Shown: in pieces, positions 25,470 through 35,038 of the stretch
How the letters are laid out: each line of letters begins with the position of its first letter
Position numbering within the stretch: the stretch's first letter is position 1
Assembly: GCF_002008365.1 (NCBI RefSeq)
Contig: NZ_MRDL01000013.1
Span: 16,109 to 80,108 of the forward strand
From: Rhizobium leguminosarum bv. viciae USDA 2370
GTDB lineage: Bacteria; Pseudomonadota; Alphaproteobacteria; Rhizobiales; Rhizobiaceae
Length of the DNA: 64,000 nucleotides
Direction of reading: 5' to 3'
The notes under the pieces: generated by a model
What the model was told of the DNA's origin: nothing
Databases searched by the model: none
What the model saw: only the letters and a program-made list of their open reading frames with translations
Translations under genes and position numbers: made by a program

Positions 25470-26573
25470 ATGTATCGCGGCAGATTGGAGCGGGATCTCT
25501 CGCTTTGGGTGGGCAAGGGCCTGCTCGGGCAGGAAACGGCAGGTGCGCTTCTCGCCGAATATGACAGCCGCCCTGCAAGCTTCAGCCTCGGCAGGGTGCT
25601 GATGGCGCTGGCGGCGGTACTGCTTGCCGCTGCCATCCTGTTGGTCGTCGCCTCCAACTGGGAAGCTATCCCGCGCCTTGTCCGCGTCGGCGGCATCCTC
25701 GCCCTGATCTGGTTGGTGCATATCGCCGCTGCCCGGATGCTTGCCCGCGGCGCGACAGCGGCCGCAGGTGGCTTGCTGGTCATCGGCGCTATGAGTTTCG
25801 GCGGCGCCATCTCGCTGGTCGGGCAGATGTATCACCTCTCCGGCGACGAGCAGACGGTGATGTATCTCTGGTTCGCGATCGCGACGATCTCGGCGATCCT
25901 GTTCCGTTCGGGTGCCGTGGCAGTCGTCGCGGGCTTCCTCTCCTGGGCGTCCTTCGCCGTCTATCTTGAGAACAACGACACACATTGGATAGGCTTCGAT
26001 CCCTGGATGGCGCCTCTCATGGCGGTGATCGTCATCGGGCTGGTGCGGTATACCGGCGCCGAGCGGGCTCGCCATCTGGCCTATCTGCTGCTGATCGGCT
26101 GGCTCGCCTGGCTCTATACTCTTTATGAGGAGATCGCCGTGGCGCTAGCCTTCGCGATCGGCGGAATGGCGGCCTTTGTCCTGACGGCGGTGCCGCTCCC
26201 GCGTATCGCCTCCTTGATCAGGAGCGCCAGTGCGGCTCCGGCCTTCTACAGCTTCCTTGTCGCTGTAATCGGCTTCCTGCTGCTGCATATCGAGATCGAG
26301 GATGGCTGGCGGCTGGTGGTGCTAGGAGTGGCGACGCTTGCCGCTTCCGTGCTGGCGATCGCCCTGCACGGCAGGGATAACGGCGCGGTGCGATATCTCG
26401 CCTATGCGACCTTTGCCGCCGAGATGCTTTATCTCGCCTCCGTCACCGTCGGCTCCATCCTCGGCACGTCGAGCCTCTTCCTTTTCTCCGGTCTCGTGGT
26501 CGCGCTGGTCGCCTGGATGGTCATCCGTCTCGAACGGCGTTTTTCGGCGAATGCCCAGGGGGAGCGCGCATGA
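25470..26573 (+). CDS. DUF2157 multi-pass membrane protein
   Basis: About 367 residues from the ATG at 25470 (MYRGRLERDLSLWV), which has AAGGGG upstream. A short cytoplasmic N-terminus typical of DUF2157 (W...GLL....A..LL) is followed by about ten hydrophobic helices (for example MALAAVLLAAAILLVVASNW). Function unknown. It overlaps the next gene by ATGA, so the pair is translated together; the pairing with a GDYXXLXY protein is widespread. An upstream frame to 25359 is open but has no better start. Confidence 0.85.
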   Translation: MYRGRLERDLSLWVGKGLLGQETAGALLAEYDSRPASFSLGRVLMALAAVLLAAAILLVVASNWEAIPRLVRVGGILALIWLVHIAAARMLARGATAAAGGLLVIGAMSFGGAISLVGQMYHLSGDEQTVMYLWFAIATISAILFRSGAVAVVAGFLSWASFAVYLENNDTHWIGFDPWMAPLMAVIVIGLVRYTGAERARHLAYLLLIGWLAWLYTLYEEIAVALAFAIGGMAAFVLTAVPLPRIASLIRSASAAPAFYSFLVAVIGFLLLHIEIEDGWRLVVLGVATLAASVLAIALHGRDNGAVRYLAYATFAAEMLYLASVTVGSILGTSSLFLFSGLVVALVAWMVIRLERRFSANAQGERA

Positions 26574-27160
26574 GCTCGTTCATGGCAAAGCTGCAATCCG
26601 GCAAGGGCTATCTGCTTTCGGCCATCATCGTCGCCGGTCTGCAGACCCTTATCCTCGGCACGATCATCCAGAGCCGGGCGTCGATCCTCAGCAACGGCGC
26701 CGAGGTGCTGTTGAAGACGGCGCCCGTCGATCCGCGCGATTTCTTGCGCGGCGATTATGTCGTCTTGAACTACGACATTTCCTCAGTGCCGGTTCAGACG
26801 GTTTCCGGCGGGATTCCGGCCGAGGTTGGCGAACGGGTGTTATGGGTTCGGTTGAAGAAGCAGGAGGACGGTTTCTGGACAGTCACCGAATCGTCCTTCC
26901 ACGAGCTGCCTCCGCAGCCGGAGACGGTGATCCTGCGCAGCCTGCCATTTTATAGTGGCGCACTTGCCGCCGGGGACAATATGCGTGTCGAATACGGCAT
27001 CGAGCGCTACTACGTTCCTGAAGGCAAGGGCAAGCCGATCGAGGAGGCCCGCAACGACGGCAATGTCGCAATATCGGTGCGTGTCTCGGCTGATGGAAGC
27101 GCGCAAATCCGCAGCCTTCTCGTTGACGGCAAGGCGGTTTACGACGAGCCGCTTTACTGA
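26570..27160 (+). CDS. GDYXXLXY domain-containing membrane-anchored protein
   Basis: 196 residues. One N-terminal helix (YLLSAIIVAGLQTLILGTII) anchors a periplasmic domain with the family signature FLRGDYVVLNYDIS (about residue 59) and a C-terminal VDGKAVYDEPLY. The biochemical role is unknown. It shares a four-base overlap with the DUF2157 gene, which is its usual partner. tRNA-Leu follows. Confidence 0.85.
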   Translation: MSSFMAKLQSGKGYLLSAIIVAGLQTLILGTIIQSRASILSNGAEVLLKTAPVDPRDFLRGDYVVLNYDISSVPVQTVSGGIPAEVGERVLWVRLKKQEDGFWTVTESSFHELPPQPETVILRSLPFYSGALAAGDNMRVEYGIERYYVPEGKGKPIEEARNDGNVAISVRVSADGSAQIRSLLVDGKAVYDEPLY

Positions 27161-27230
27161 TCCGACGGCACTTCGGAGGAGGGCGGCTGCAGGGCCGCAG
27201 GTCCCCTGTCATTTGCCGTTCATTTTTCCT

Positions 27231-27258
27231 TTGCCTCGACCAAATCGGGTGATATAGA
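27231..27258 (+). promoter_or_regulatory. Probable promoter of tRNA-Leu
   Basis: TTGCCT (27231-27236), a 16-base spacer and TATAGA (27253-27258), about 55 bases before the tRNA. Confidence 0.5.
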
Positions 27259-27313
27259 GACGCCGCGCTCCGGAAGGCCTCATGCGCAGGCATAGGCATG
27301 CGGTTTTGTGAAC

Positions 27314-27398
<85 letters not shown>

Positions 27399-27598
27399 AG
27401 CTGTTTGCAGGCGGGAGACTGAAATCGGTTGGCTTAGGGCAGCCGAGAGTTGTCCCGAACACCCCGCGAGTGCCGTTCCCCTTTGGGCGGAATGATACAG
27501 GAATTGGGAAAAGCCACGCGCGGCAGGATCGCCGGCGTCGTGCTCATCGAAACGAACGGCGTCTGGGCACGGCCGCCACGAAATGAAGGTAGGAAGAC

Positions 27599-29083
27599 AT
27601 GCAGGTTATCGAAACGCTCGCTGAAGGGCTGAAGCGCGAAATCAAGGTCGTTATCCCGGCCAAGGACATGCAAGACAAGATGAATGAGCGTCTTGCAGAT
27701 GTGAAGGACAAGGTTCGCATCAACGGCTTCCGTCCGGGCAAGGTACCCGCTGCTCACCTGAAGAAGGTCTACGGCAAGTCGATCATGGCCGACCTCGTCA
27801 ACGAGATCGTCCGCGAGCAGCCGGCCGCCATCCTGTCCAGCCGCGGTGAGAAGTCGGCCACGCAGCCGGAAATCGCCATGACGGAAGACAAGGACGAAGC
27901 CGACAAGATCCTCGCTGCCGAGCAGGATTTCGAATTCACGCTCTCCTATGAAGTTCTGCCGCCGATCGAACTGAAGTCGGTCAAGGGCATCAAGGTCACG
28001 CGCGAAGTCATCGACATCTCGGACGACGAAGTCAACGAGCAGGTCCTGAAGGTCGCCGAAAGCGCCCGCGCCTACGAGACCAAGACCGGCAAGGCCGCGA
28101 ACGGCGACCGCATCACCATGGATTATGTCGGCAAGGTCGACGGCGAAGCCTTCGAAGGCGGCACCGACCAGGGCGCCGAACTGGTGCTCGGCTCCGGCCG
28201 CTTCATTCCGGGCTTCGAAGACCAGCTCGTCGGCGTCAAGGCCGGCGTTGAGAAGACCATCACCGTGACCTTCCCGGCCGACTACCCGGCCAAAAACCTC
28301 GCCGGCAAGGAAGCGACCTTCGACGTGTCAGTCAAGGAAGTCGCAGCACCTGCCGATGTCGAGATCAACGACGAACTCGCCTCCAAGCTCGGCATCGAAT
28401 CCGCCGATCGCCTGAAGGAAATCGTCCGTGGCCAGATCGAATCGCAGTACGGCTCGCTGACCCGCCAGAAGCTGAAGCGCCAGATCCTCGACCAGCTCGA
28501 CGAGATGTACAAGTTCGAGACCCCGAACTCGCTCGTCGACGCCGAATATAACGGCATCTGGAGCCAGGTGAACAACGACCTCGCCCAGTCCGGCAAGACC
28601 TTCGAGGACGAAGACACGACTGAGGAGAAGGCTCGAGAGGAATACAAGACGCTCGCCGAGCGCCGCGTTCGCCTCGGCCTCGTTCTCTCCGAAATCGGCG
28701 AAAAGGCCGGCGTCGAGGTCAGCGAAGACGAGATGCAGCGCGCCATTTACGATCAGCTGCGCCAGTATCCGGGCCAGGAAAAGCAGATCCTCGAATTCTT
28801 CCGCAGCCAGCCGGGTGCCGCCGCGTCGATCCGCGCGCCGATCTTCGAAGAGAAGGTCATCGATCACCTGCTGACCGAAATCGACGTCACCGACAAGAAG
28901 GTGACGAAGGAAGAGCTGCTCGCCGAGGAAGAAGGCGAGGCGAAGGCCGAGACCAAGAAGGCCGCGCCGAAGAAAAAGGCTGCCGCCAAGGCAGAAGCAG
29001 CTGACGCCGGTGAAGGCGAAGAAGCCGCACCGAAGAAGAAGGCTGCTCCGAAGAAGAAGGCGGCTGACGAAAGCGCCGAATAA
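27599..29083 (+). CDS. tig: Trigger factor (ribosome-bound chaperone, PPIase)
   Basis: 494 residues, longer than the roughly 430 of E. coli. The ribosome-binding domain contains [17 protein letters not shown] (about residue 45), the FKBP-type PPIase domain spans about 160-240 ([19 protein letters not shown]), and a helical C-terminal chaperone domain follows. The last 45 residues are a Lys/Ala tail with three near-copies of AAPKKKAA, typical of alphaproteobacterial copies. An AGGTAGGAAG site precedes the ATG. Followed by a RIME element and a terminator. Confidence 0.96.
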   Translation: MQVIETLAEGLKREIKVVIPAKDMQDKMNERLADVKDKVRINGFRPGKVPAAHLKKVYGKSIMADLVNEIVREQPAAILSSRGEKSATQPEIAMTEDKDEADKILAAEQDFEFTLSYEVLPPIELKSVKGIKVTREVIDISDDEVNEQVLKVAESARAYETKTGKAANGDRITMDYVGKVDGEAFEGGTDQGAELVLGSGRFIPGFEDQLVGVKAGVEKTITVTFPADYPAKNLAGKEATFDVSVKEVAAPADVEINDELASKLGIESADRLKEIVRGQIESQYGSLTRQKLKRQILDQLDEMYKFETPNSLVDAEYNGIWSQVNNDLAQSGKTFEDEDTTEEKAREEYKTLAERRVRLGLVLSEIGEKAGVEVSEDEMQRAIYDQLRQYPGQEKQILEFFRSQPGAAASIRAPIFEEKVIDHLLTEIDVTDKKVTKEELLAEEEGEAKAETKKAAPKKKAAAKAEAADAGEGEEAAPKKKAAPKKKAADESAE

Positions 29084-29097
29084 TCGCTTTTCAGTCC

Positions 29098-29193
29098 TAC
29101 AGCGCCGCGCGTCATTTTAGACGCGCAAAGGACGCTGTAACACTTTGAATTGCCGCATCCTGAAATCGGATTCCGATTTAAGGAATCATGCAG
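29098..29193. repeat. RIME-type palindromic repeat, copy 2 (inverted)
   Basis: Same two-part element as 11677-11775, in reverse order: TACAGCG...CGCTGTA palindrome (29098-29139), the linker ACACTTTGAATTGC, then a GCATCCTGAAATCGGA palindrome ending ATCATGCA. Confidence 0.75.
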
Positions 29194-29203
29194 TAAAGTT
29201 TGG

Positions 29204-29233
29204 AAGGCCTCGCCATCGTGCGGGGCCTTTTTC
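29204..29233 (+). terminator. Terminator downstream of tig
   Basis: Stem AAGGCCTCGC paired with GCGGGGCCTT and then five T. It lies after the RIME element, about 120 bases past the tig stop. Confidence 0.75.
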
Positions 29234-29355
29234 TATTATACAGGGCAGTTTCATTCTCGTCGCCTACTCCATTGTGTTTATTCACTGTGAACAACAAAGG
29301 GTTGCATTTAAGTATAATTAGATGCAGATTTCGCTGATGGTGGAGGGACCTGAAA

Positions 29356-29778
29356 ATGACTGCAAAGCATGACATGAAGAAGCTCGTGGAAGAAATTTAT
29401 GCTGTGCGTGACCGCGGCGATGTCGACGCTACGCTGGCGCTGATCGGCGAGGATTGCACCTTTCGCATGGTCGGCAATACACGGATGGCGCCTTTTTCGA
29501 CTGAATCAAGCGGGCATGCTTTTCGCCAAGCGATAACCCAGCTCATCACAGTGTGGGATCTATCGAATATCAGGACAGCCGGCATCTATGTGGACGAAGA
29601 TGAGCAAATGGTCTTTGCCCATCGCGAAGGCGAGGTCAGGCATATCCCATCGGGCGTGAGCTTCCATACGGAATTCGTCGACAAGATCCATTTCCGGGAT
29701 GGGAAACCCGTCAAGATCGTCGAATTCGTCGACACGCTGCAAGTGGCCGAGACGACCCAGATGATCCAAGTCGCTTAA
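29356..29778 (+). CDS. NTF2-like (SnoaL/ketosteroid isomerase fold) protein
   Basis: 140 residues forming one cone-shaped NTF2-like domain: the N-terminal helix LVEEIYAVRDRGDVDATLAL, the strand GEDCTFRMVGN, and the C-terminal strands EFVDKIHFRDGKPVKIVEFVDT. No catalytic Asp/Tyr pair is certain, so the ligand or reaction is unknown. GGAGGG precedes the ATG. It stands alone between terminators and repeats and may be a single-gene unit. Confidence 0.8.
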   Translation: MTAKHDMKKLVEEIYAVRDRGDVDATLALIGEDCTFRMVGNTRMAPFSTESSGHAFRQAITQLITVWDLSNIRTAGIYVDEDEQMVFAHREGEVRHIPSGVSFHTEFVDKIHFRDGKPVKIVEFVDTLQVAETTQMIQVA

Positions 29779-29802
29779 ACGGCCACTGAATTCGGAGCCT
29801 TC

Positions 29803-29840
29803 AAAGCGCGTTGTCAAACTTGATTCAAGCGACGCGCTTT
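29803..29840. repeat. Small palindrome with AAAGCGCGT/ACGCGCTTT arms
   Basis: Nine-bp arms at 29803-29811 and 29832-29840, with TTGTCAAACTTGATTCAAGC between. The same arm sequence family occurs at 50315-50345, so it is probably a second RIME-like subtype. Confidence 0.55.
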
Positions 29841-29911
29841 AGCGGCATGCATTGGCTTAGAGTTTGATGCCGCCATGTTTTCGGGCGTCATCCGCGTTCA
29901 AGAATTACCGC

Positions 29912-31681
29912 TCAATGCGCTGTCAGTTGCGCGACTTTCCTGACATGGCTGACGGCTGCGGCGCCGCCGGCGGTCTGTGTGAAGAGGTGGAGCGTTTCTT
30001 CTTCGTCGTCGGCAACAGGCGTCAGGGCCTGATCCATATAGGTCTTCGACTTCGCATCCCTTGAAATCAGGAATGCCGAAATCGTCAAGCCAATGATCGT
30101 GCCGGCGAGCGAAGCATGTTTTCTGAAGGTTTCCCAGGCAAAACGCGGCCAGAAGACCAGCGGATTCTCGCGCGGCAGGTCCGGGCGCCGCTCCGACGGG
30201 GTCTTCAGGCGCAGCAGGCCGCTTTGCAGCGGATGCACGTTTTCTAGCGGCACGGTGGTCGCGAAGGAGACGAGAACCTTGACAAGCCTTGCGAGCGGTA
30301 CCCCCGTCGCCACAGCGCGGCGCAGCAGCGTCTTCATATGATCAGGCGAATAATAGAGCGACCAGGCCTCGTGGTAGATGTCTTCCCATTCCTGCTTGCT
30401 CATTTTGGGATGCGCGGTGCAGACGTGCTCGACATCGTAGATATTGAGATCGGCATCCATCTCGATGCCCTTCTTCCACAGGACCTGATGGTCCTCGGAA
30501 CCGGGCAGCGGCGTCAGGATGAAGAATTCGATGACGTCGAGCGGCAGCTCTTCCTGGATGATCGTGATGTCGCGGCGGATCGATTCCGGCGTATCGGCCG
30601 GGAAGCCCAAGATATAACCGGCAAGCGTCATGATGCCCTGTGCCTTCCAGGCGAGCAGCATCTTGCGGTATTCAGTGATCTTGTTCTGGTTCTTCTTGGC
30701 GGCGGTCAGATTGTCCGGATTGACGTTTTCGAGGCCGATGAAGACGCGGGTGACGCCGGCGCGCCTGGATTTCTCGATGAAGTTAGGGATCTTGTGGCAG
30801 AGCGTGTCGACCTGGATCATCAGGCCGAGCGGAATGCCGTCCCGCTCCTTGAGCTCGATCAGCCGGTCGAAGATCGCTTCCCAATCCTTGTTGCGGGCGA
30901 AATTGTCGTCGGTGATGAAGAATTTGTGGATGCCCTGCGCCCAGTTCATTCGCACCAGTTTCTCGACGTCGTCGGCCGAACGGAAGCGTGACTTGCGTCC
31001 CTGCACATTGATGATGGTGCAGAACGAGCACTGATAGGGACAGCCACGCCCGGCATCGAAGCTGGTGCTGAGCCCGAGCGTGCGCTGGATATTGTCCTTC
31101 GGCAGGAAGGGAACCGGCGTGCCGCCGATGCCCGGAAGGTCGTTCATGAAATTGTAGAGCGGCTTCAGTTCGCCGGCGGCGGCGTCGCGCAGCACCATGT
31201 CGAGCCGGCCCTCGGCCTCGCCGGCAAACATCGAGATGCCCATGTCGCGGCAGGCGTCGAGCCCGACCGCCTTGCCATCCAGCATCGACAGGCAGCCGGA
31301 AACATGAAAGCCGCCGATCGAAACCGGCAGGCCGGCATCCCGGAACGGCCGGGCGATATCGAGGGCGCGCGGATACTGGTTGGTCTGGACGCCGACGAGC
31401 GCGATCATGCCGAAATTGTCGTGGCGCTTGAACTGCGCCAGCAGTCCGGCGACATCGATCCGGGTGTTGGTTTCGTCGATCACGGTGATGTCGATCGCCG
31501 TATCGTCGCCGAGCACCTTGCGCTCGGCACATTCGGCGGCGATGCCGTAAAGAGCCGCAAGCGAATTGGAGGGGATCATCGCCCGCCACCAGCGGATGAC
31601 GTAGCCGTCATCGTCATAATGCGACGGCTTGATCAGGATCAGCTGAAAACGTCGCCGCGCAGCTTCTAAGACATGGGACAA
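29912..31681 (-). CDS. B12-binding domain radical SAM protein
   Basis: 589 residues. An N-terminal cobalamin-binding Rossmann domain is followed by the radical SAM CxxxCxxC motif in GCPYQCSFCTI (about residue 217) and a TIM-barrel core with FITDDNFARN and FIGLENVNPD. Near the C-terminus is a possible membrane helix (LAGTIIGLTISAFLIS). Substrate unknown; relatives include methyltransferases and ring-forming enzymes. TTG start at 31681, chosen because the family N-terminus FQLILIKPSHYDDDGYVI begins a few residues later. No neighbouring pathway genes point to a product. Confidence 0.85.
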   Translation of the reverse strand: MSHVLEAARRRFQLILIKPSHYDDDGYVIRWWRAMIPSNSLAALYGIAAECAERKVLGDDTAIDITVIDETNTRIDVAGLLAQFKRHDNFGMIALVGVQTNQYPRALDIARPFRDAGLPVSIGGFHVSGCLSMLDGKAVGLDACRDMGISMFAGEAEGRLDMVLRDAAAGELKPLYNFMNDLPGIGGTPVPFLPKDNIQRTLGLSTSFDAGRGCPYQCSFCTIINVQGRKSRFRSADDVEKLVRMNWAQGIHKFFITDDNFARNKDWEAIFDRLIELKERDGIPLGLMIQVDTLCHKIPNFIEKSRRAGVTRVFIGLENVNPDNLTAAKKNQNKITEYRKMLLAWKAQGIMTLAGYILGFPADTPESIRRDITIIQEELPLDVIEFFILTPLPGSEDHQVLWKKGIEMDADLNIYDVEHVCTAHPKMSKQEWEDIYHEAWSLYYSPDHMKTLLRRAVATGVPLARLVKVLVSFATTVPLENVHPLQSGLLRLKTPSERRPDLPRENPLVFWPRFAWETFRKHASLAGTIIGLTISAFLISRDAKSKTYMDQALTPVADDEEETLHLFTQTAGGAAAVSHVRKVAQLTAH

Positions 31682-31840
31682 GAGTATCTATCTTTCTTTA
31701 GAAGCTTTTGCCCGAAGGCAAAATGGCGTTGAAGGCATATAGCAGGCACGACACATCAATGCGATTTAGGAGGTCAAACTAAGGCGTAAAAAACGGCACG
31801 GCGCGCAAACGCTCCGTGAAGTGTATCATTCCTCAATATA

Positions 31841-32644
31841 CTACCCGATATCGAGCAGCAATGCGCGATGGTCGGAGACTTCGGGTGCCACGACCACTTC
31901 GAATTTGGCAACCTTCACCTCCGGTGTCACCAGCATGTAGTCGGCAAAGCGGCCCTGCTTCAGATAGTAGGAGGTTCGCGTGTCTACAAGGCCGTATCCG
32001 GTGACGAGATCGGAAAGCCCGAGTCTGGCAAGAATCGTAAAGGTCGCGCTGTCGGGCAGCACGTTGAAATCGCCGCAGACGACGAGCCTTTCGTCGCCGG
32101 GCCAGACGCGCTCGATGAGCCTGATCAGCGCTACGGCCTGCTCGTCGCGCGCTGCGGTGTCGCCCTTGCCTGCGGGGTCGCGCAGGCCATGCATGTGGGC
32201 GATAGTTATGGTTGAAGCATGCTCATGGCTGAAGAGGCGGATGCAATGGGCGTTTCGCGGTCGCGGATGTTCGCCCCAACCATCAGCGGAAAAACGGCCA
32301 TGCACGAAGTCCAGCCCCTGGGCGATGACGGAGTGGGTTTTGCGCACGAAGGTCGCCAGCCCGAATTCGGCGACAATGACGGTATCGCCATCGAAAAGCT
32401 CGCCTTTCGAGGTGGGGCAGAAGAAGCCGTCGTGGCCGGGCAGGGCGGTGCTGATTTCGGTAAAGAGATTGAAGCGCTGCGGCAGCTCCAGCCCCACATC
32501 CCGATAGATCGACCATCCGCAGCTCGTACCCGGCGTCCGCAGCACCTCCTGCAGGCACAGCACATCGGGATCTGCTTGCCTGACATAGCCGATCAGAGCC
32601 TCATGCAGTCTGCCGCCCCATGCGTTCAGGGAAATGATGCGCAA
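31841..32644 (-). CDS. Endonuclease/exonuclease/phosphatase family protein
   Basis: 267 residues with the metal-dependent EEP fold: N-terminal NAWGG, CLQEV (metal-binding Glu), catalytic His region, VCGDFNVLP and C-terminal SDHRALLLDIG. The family covers nucleases, sphingomyelinases and sugar or lipid phosphatases, so the substrate is open. It starts at a TTG (MRIISLNAWGG) with GGGA upstream. It sits 34 bases after sthA on the same strand. Confidence 0.85.
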   Translation of the reverse strand: MRIISLNAWGGRLHEALIGYVRQADPDVLCLQEVLRTPGTSCGWSIYRDVGLELPQRFNLFTEISTALPGHDGFFCPTSKGELFDGDTVIVAEFGLATFVRKTHSVIAQGLDFVHGRFSADGWGEHPRPRNAHCIRLFSHEHASTITIAHMHGLRDPAGKGDTAARDEQAVALIRLIERVWPGDERLVVCGDFNVLPDSATFTILARLGLSDLVTGYGLVDTRTSYYLKQGRFADYMLVTPEVKVAKFEVVVAPEVSDHRALLLDIG

Positions 32645-32678
32645 TGTCGTTCCCGGATTTGCTGTCTACGCGACGGAC

Positions 32679-34085
32679 TTAGAGTTCCGACTTGATGTCG
32701 CCCATCCGGTTCCAGGCATCGAGCCCAGCGATCTTGTAGGCTTCGGCGAGCGTCGGGTAGTTGAAGGTGTTTTCGACGAAATATTCGACGGTCCCTTTGA
32801 GATTGAGCACCGCCTGGCCGATATGCACCAGCTCGGTGGCGCCTTCGCCGACGATATGCACGCCGAGCAGGCGGCGCGTCTTCAGCGAGAAGATCAGCTT
32901 CAAAAGCCCGGTGTCGAGGCCCATGATATGACCGCGTGACGTCTCGCGGAAGCGGGCGATGCCGCATTCATAGGGAATGCCGCGCTCCTTCATCTCTTCT
33001 TCGGTGAGGCCGCAGGTCGAAATCTCCGGCACGGCATAGATGCCGTAGGGGAAATATTTCGGCGGTTCCTTGGCGACCGCGCCGATCGCGACGCGGGCGG
33101 CGATGCGGCCCTGTTCCATCGAGGTCGAGGCAAGGCTCGGAAAGCCGACGACGTCGCCGGCGGCATAGACATTGGCAACCGATGTCTGAAAGGTTTCCGG
33201 ATTGACCTTGAGGCGGCCGCGGCTGTCGGCTTCGAGGCCGATGGCCTGAAGGTTCAGCGCATCGGTCGCCCCCATGCGGCCGGCGGCGAAAAGCACCATG
33301 TCGGTCGTCAGGCGCCGGCCGCTGTCGAGCGTCAGCTCGACCTTGCCATTCTCAAGCGTCTCCACCTTGTCGGCCTTCTGGCCGAGCAGCAGCTTCATGT
33401 TGCGGTCGCGCAGCTGGTAGGTAAAATCCTCGATGATTTCCTTGTCGATGAAGTCGAGCATTGTCGCCTTCGGGTCGATCACGGTGACAGCCGTGTCGAG
33501 CGCGCTGAAGATCGTCGCATATTCGATGCCGATGACGCCGGCGCCGATGACGACCATCGATCGCGGCAGGTCCTGGATGTCGAGCAGTTCGTCGCTGTCA
33601 AGCACGGTCTTGCCGTCGAAGGGTATGTAATCGGGGCGGAAAGGCTTTGTGCCGACGGCAAGCAGCACGCTGGCGCCGGTGACCTGCGTGGTCTCGCCGT
33701 CATCCTTGATCACCTGCAGCGTCGACGCATCGATGAAGCTCGCCTTGCCGCGAATATGCTGCACGCGGTTGCGGGCGAACTGGTGTTCCAGCACCTCGAC
33801 CTCGTGGTTGAGCGTAATCAGCAGGCGGCGGCGCAGGTCATCTGCACTGATCTCTTCCTTGACGCGGTAAGACCGGCCGTAGAAACCACGTTCGCGCCAG
33901 CCGGAAAGATTAAGTGCGGTCTCGCGCAGCGTTTTGGAAGGAATGGTGCCGGTATGCACGGACACGCCGCCGACACGTTTGCCCTGCTCGATGACCAGCA
34001 CTTTCTTGCCGAGTTTTGCCGCTTGGATCGCGCCGCGGCGCCCTGCGGGACCGCTGCCCACCACAACGAGATCGTACTGAAGCAT
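32679..34085 (-). CDS. sthA: Soluble pyridine nucleotide transhydrogenase
   Basis: FAD flavoprotein that transfers hydride between NADPH and NAD+. About 468 residues. The FAD motif is VVVGSGPAGRRGAIQAA, and the position of the CxxxxC redox pair in lipoamide dehydrogenases is SVHTGTIPSK, without cysteines, as in SthA. The NAD(P)-binding motif VIGAGVIGIEYATIF and the C-terminal dimerisation domain are complete. The ATG at 34085 (or the adjacent one at 34088) follows GGGGCTTG; the longer frame to 34142 looks spurious. Confidence 0.9.
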   Translation of the reverse strand: MLQYDLVVVGSGPAGRRGAIQAAKLGKKVLVIEQGKRVGGVSVHTGTIPSKTLRETALNLSGWRERGFYGRSYRVKEEISADDLRRRLLITLNHEVEVLEHQFARNRVQHIRGKASFIDASTLQVIKDDGETTQVTGASVLLAVGTKPFRPDYIPFDGKTVLDSDELLDIQDLPRSMVVIGAGVIGIEYATIFSALDTAVTVIDPKATMLDFIDKEIIEDFTYQLRDRNMKLLLGQKADKVETLENGKVELTLDSGRRLTTDMVLFAAGRMGATDALNLQAIGLEADSRGRLKVNPETFQTSVANVYAAGDVVGFPSLASTSMEQGRIAARVAIGAVAKEPPKYFPYGIYAVPEISTCGLTEEEMKERGIPYECGIARFRETSRGHIMGLDTGLLKLIFSLKTRRLLGVHIVGEGATELVHIGQAVLNLKGTVEYFVENTFNYPTLAEAYKIAGLDAWNRMGDIKSEL

Positions 34086-34203
34086 CATCAAGCCCCGGAT
34101 TGGAAAGGAATCATTTTGCGACGCAAAATGTCGCCCGTCCATCGTTAGCCGGTCAATGTTACAGATTGTTTTACAGCCGCCGATTCCGCCGGACCTGTGC
34201 CTT

Positions 34204-35031
34204 TCAGATCAGCTTCAGCCCTTTCAGGCTGACATGGCCATCCCTGCCGATGATGACGTGGTCGTGGACGGTGATATCGAGCGCCTTGGCCGCATCGATG
34301 ATCACCTTGGTCATGTCGATGTCGGCGCGCGACGGTGTCGGGTCGCCGGAGGGATGGTTGTGCACCAGGATCATCGCCGTTGCCGAAAGCTCGAGCGCGC
34401 GTTTCACCACCTCGCGCGGATAGACCGGCGTGTGGTCGACCGTGCCGCGACCTTGCACCTCATCGGCGATCAGCACATTGCGCTTGTCGAGGAAGAGGAT
34501 GCGGAACTGTTCGCGGGTCTCGTGCGCCATGGCGGCATGGCAATATTGGATGACCGAAGACCACGAGGACATGACCTGCTTGCTCCTGAGCTCGCTCTTC
34601 AAGGTCCGGTGGGCGACAGTCGAGATCAGCTTCAGGTCGAGCGCCACGGCCTCGCCGACGCCCTTTACCTCGGTCAGCAGCGCCGCAGGCGCACCGAAGA
34701 CGCCGGAGAGCGAGCCGAACCGCTCGATCAGCGCCTTGGCGATCGGCTTGGTGTCGCGCCGCGGGATCAGGCGAAAAAGCAGCAGCTCGAGGATTTCGTA
34801 GTCGGCAAGCGCGGTGTCGCCCAGCTCACGGAAGCGGTCACGCAACCGCTCGCGATGGCCATGATAATGTTCATGGCCGGCAAGCGAAGCGGGCAGGGCG
34901 GTCCTGGCATTTGGTGCGGACGGTTTCTGCGGTCGTCCGCCAAAGAATGAGCGTTCGTCGGCGGCAATGGGCTCTTGCGTCTCGAAAGGCATCTCGTCGT
35001 CGGAAGATGTCGAAACGGGGCCTTTCGCCAT
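34204..35031 (-). CDS. radC: RadC family JAB-domain protein
   Basis: About 275 residues. An N-terminal helix-hairpin-helix region ([22 protein letters not shown]) is followed by the JAB/MPN+ metal motif [14 protein letters not shown] (about residue 223). Despite the name, a role in DNA repair is not firmly established. The ATG at 35031 (MAKGPVST) lies 8 bases after the map stop, so the two genes are a unit; an upstream frame runs into map and is rejected. Confidence 0.93.
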   Translation of the reverse strand: MAKGPVSTSSDDEMPFETQEPIAADERSFFGGRPQKPSAPNARTALPASLAGHEHYHGHRERLRDRFRELGDTALADYEILELLLFRLIPRRDTKPIAKALIERFGSLSGVFGAPAALLTEVKGVGEAVALDLKLISTVAHRTLKSELRSKQVMSSWSSVIQYCHAAMAHETREQFRILFLDKRNVLIADEVQGRGTVDHTPVYPREVVKRALELSATAMILVHNHPSGDPTPSRADIDMTKVIIDAAKALDITVHDHVIIGRDGHVSLKGLKLI

Positions 35032-35038
35032 CGAATCG

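Noticed and set aside
34086..34142. Longer sthA start
   Set aside because: The extra residues are not part of the FAD-domain N-terminus and the ATG pair at 34085/34088 has a better ribosome site.
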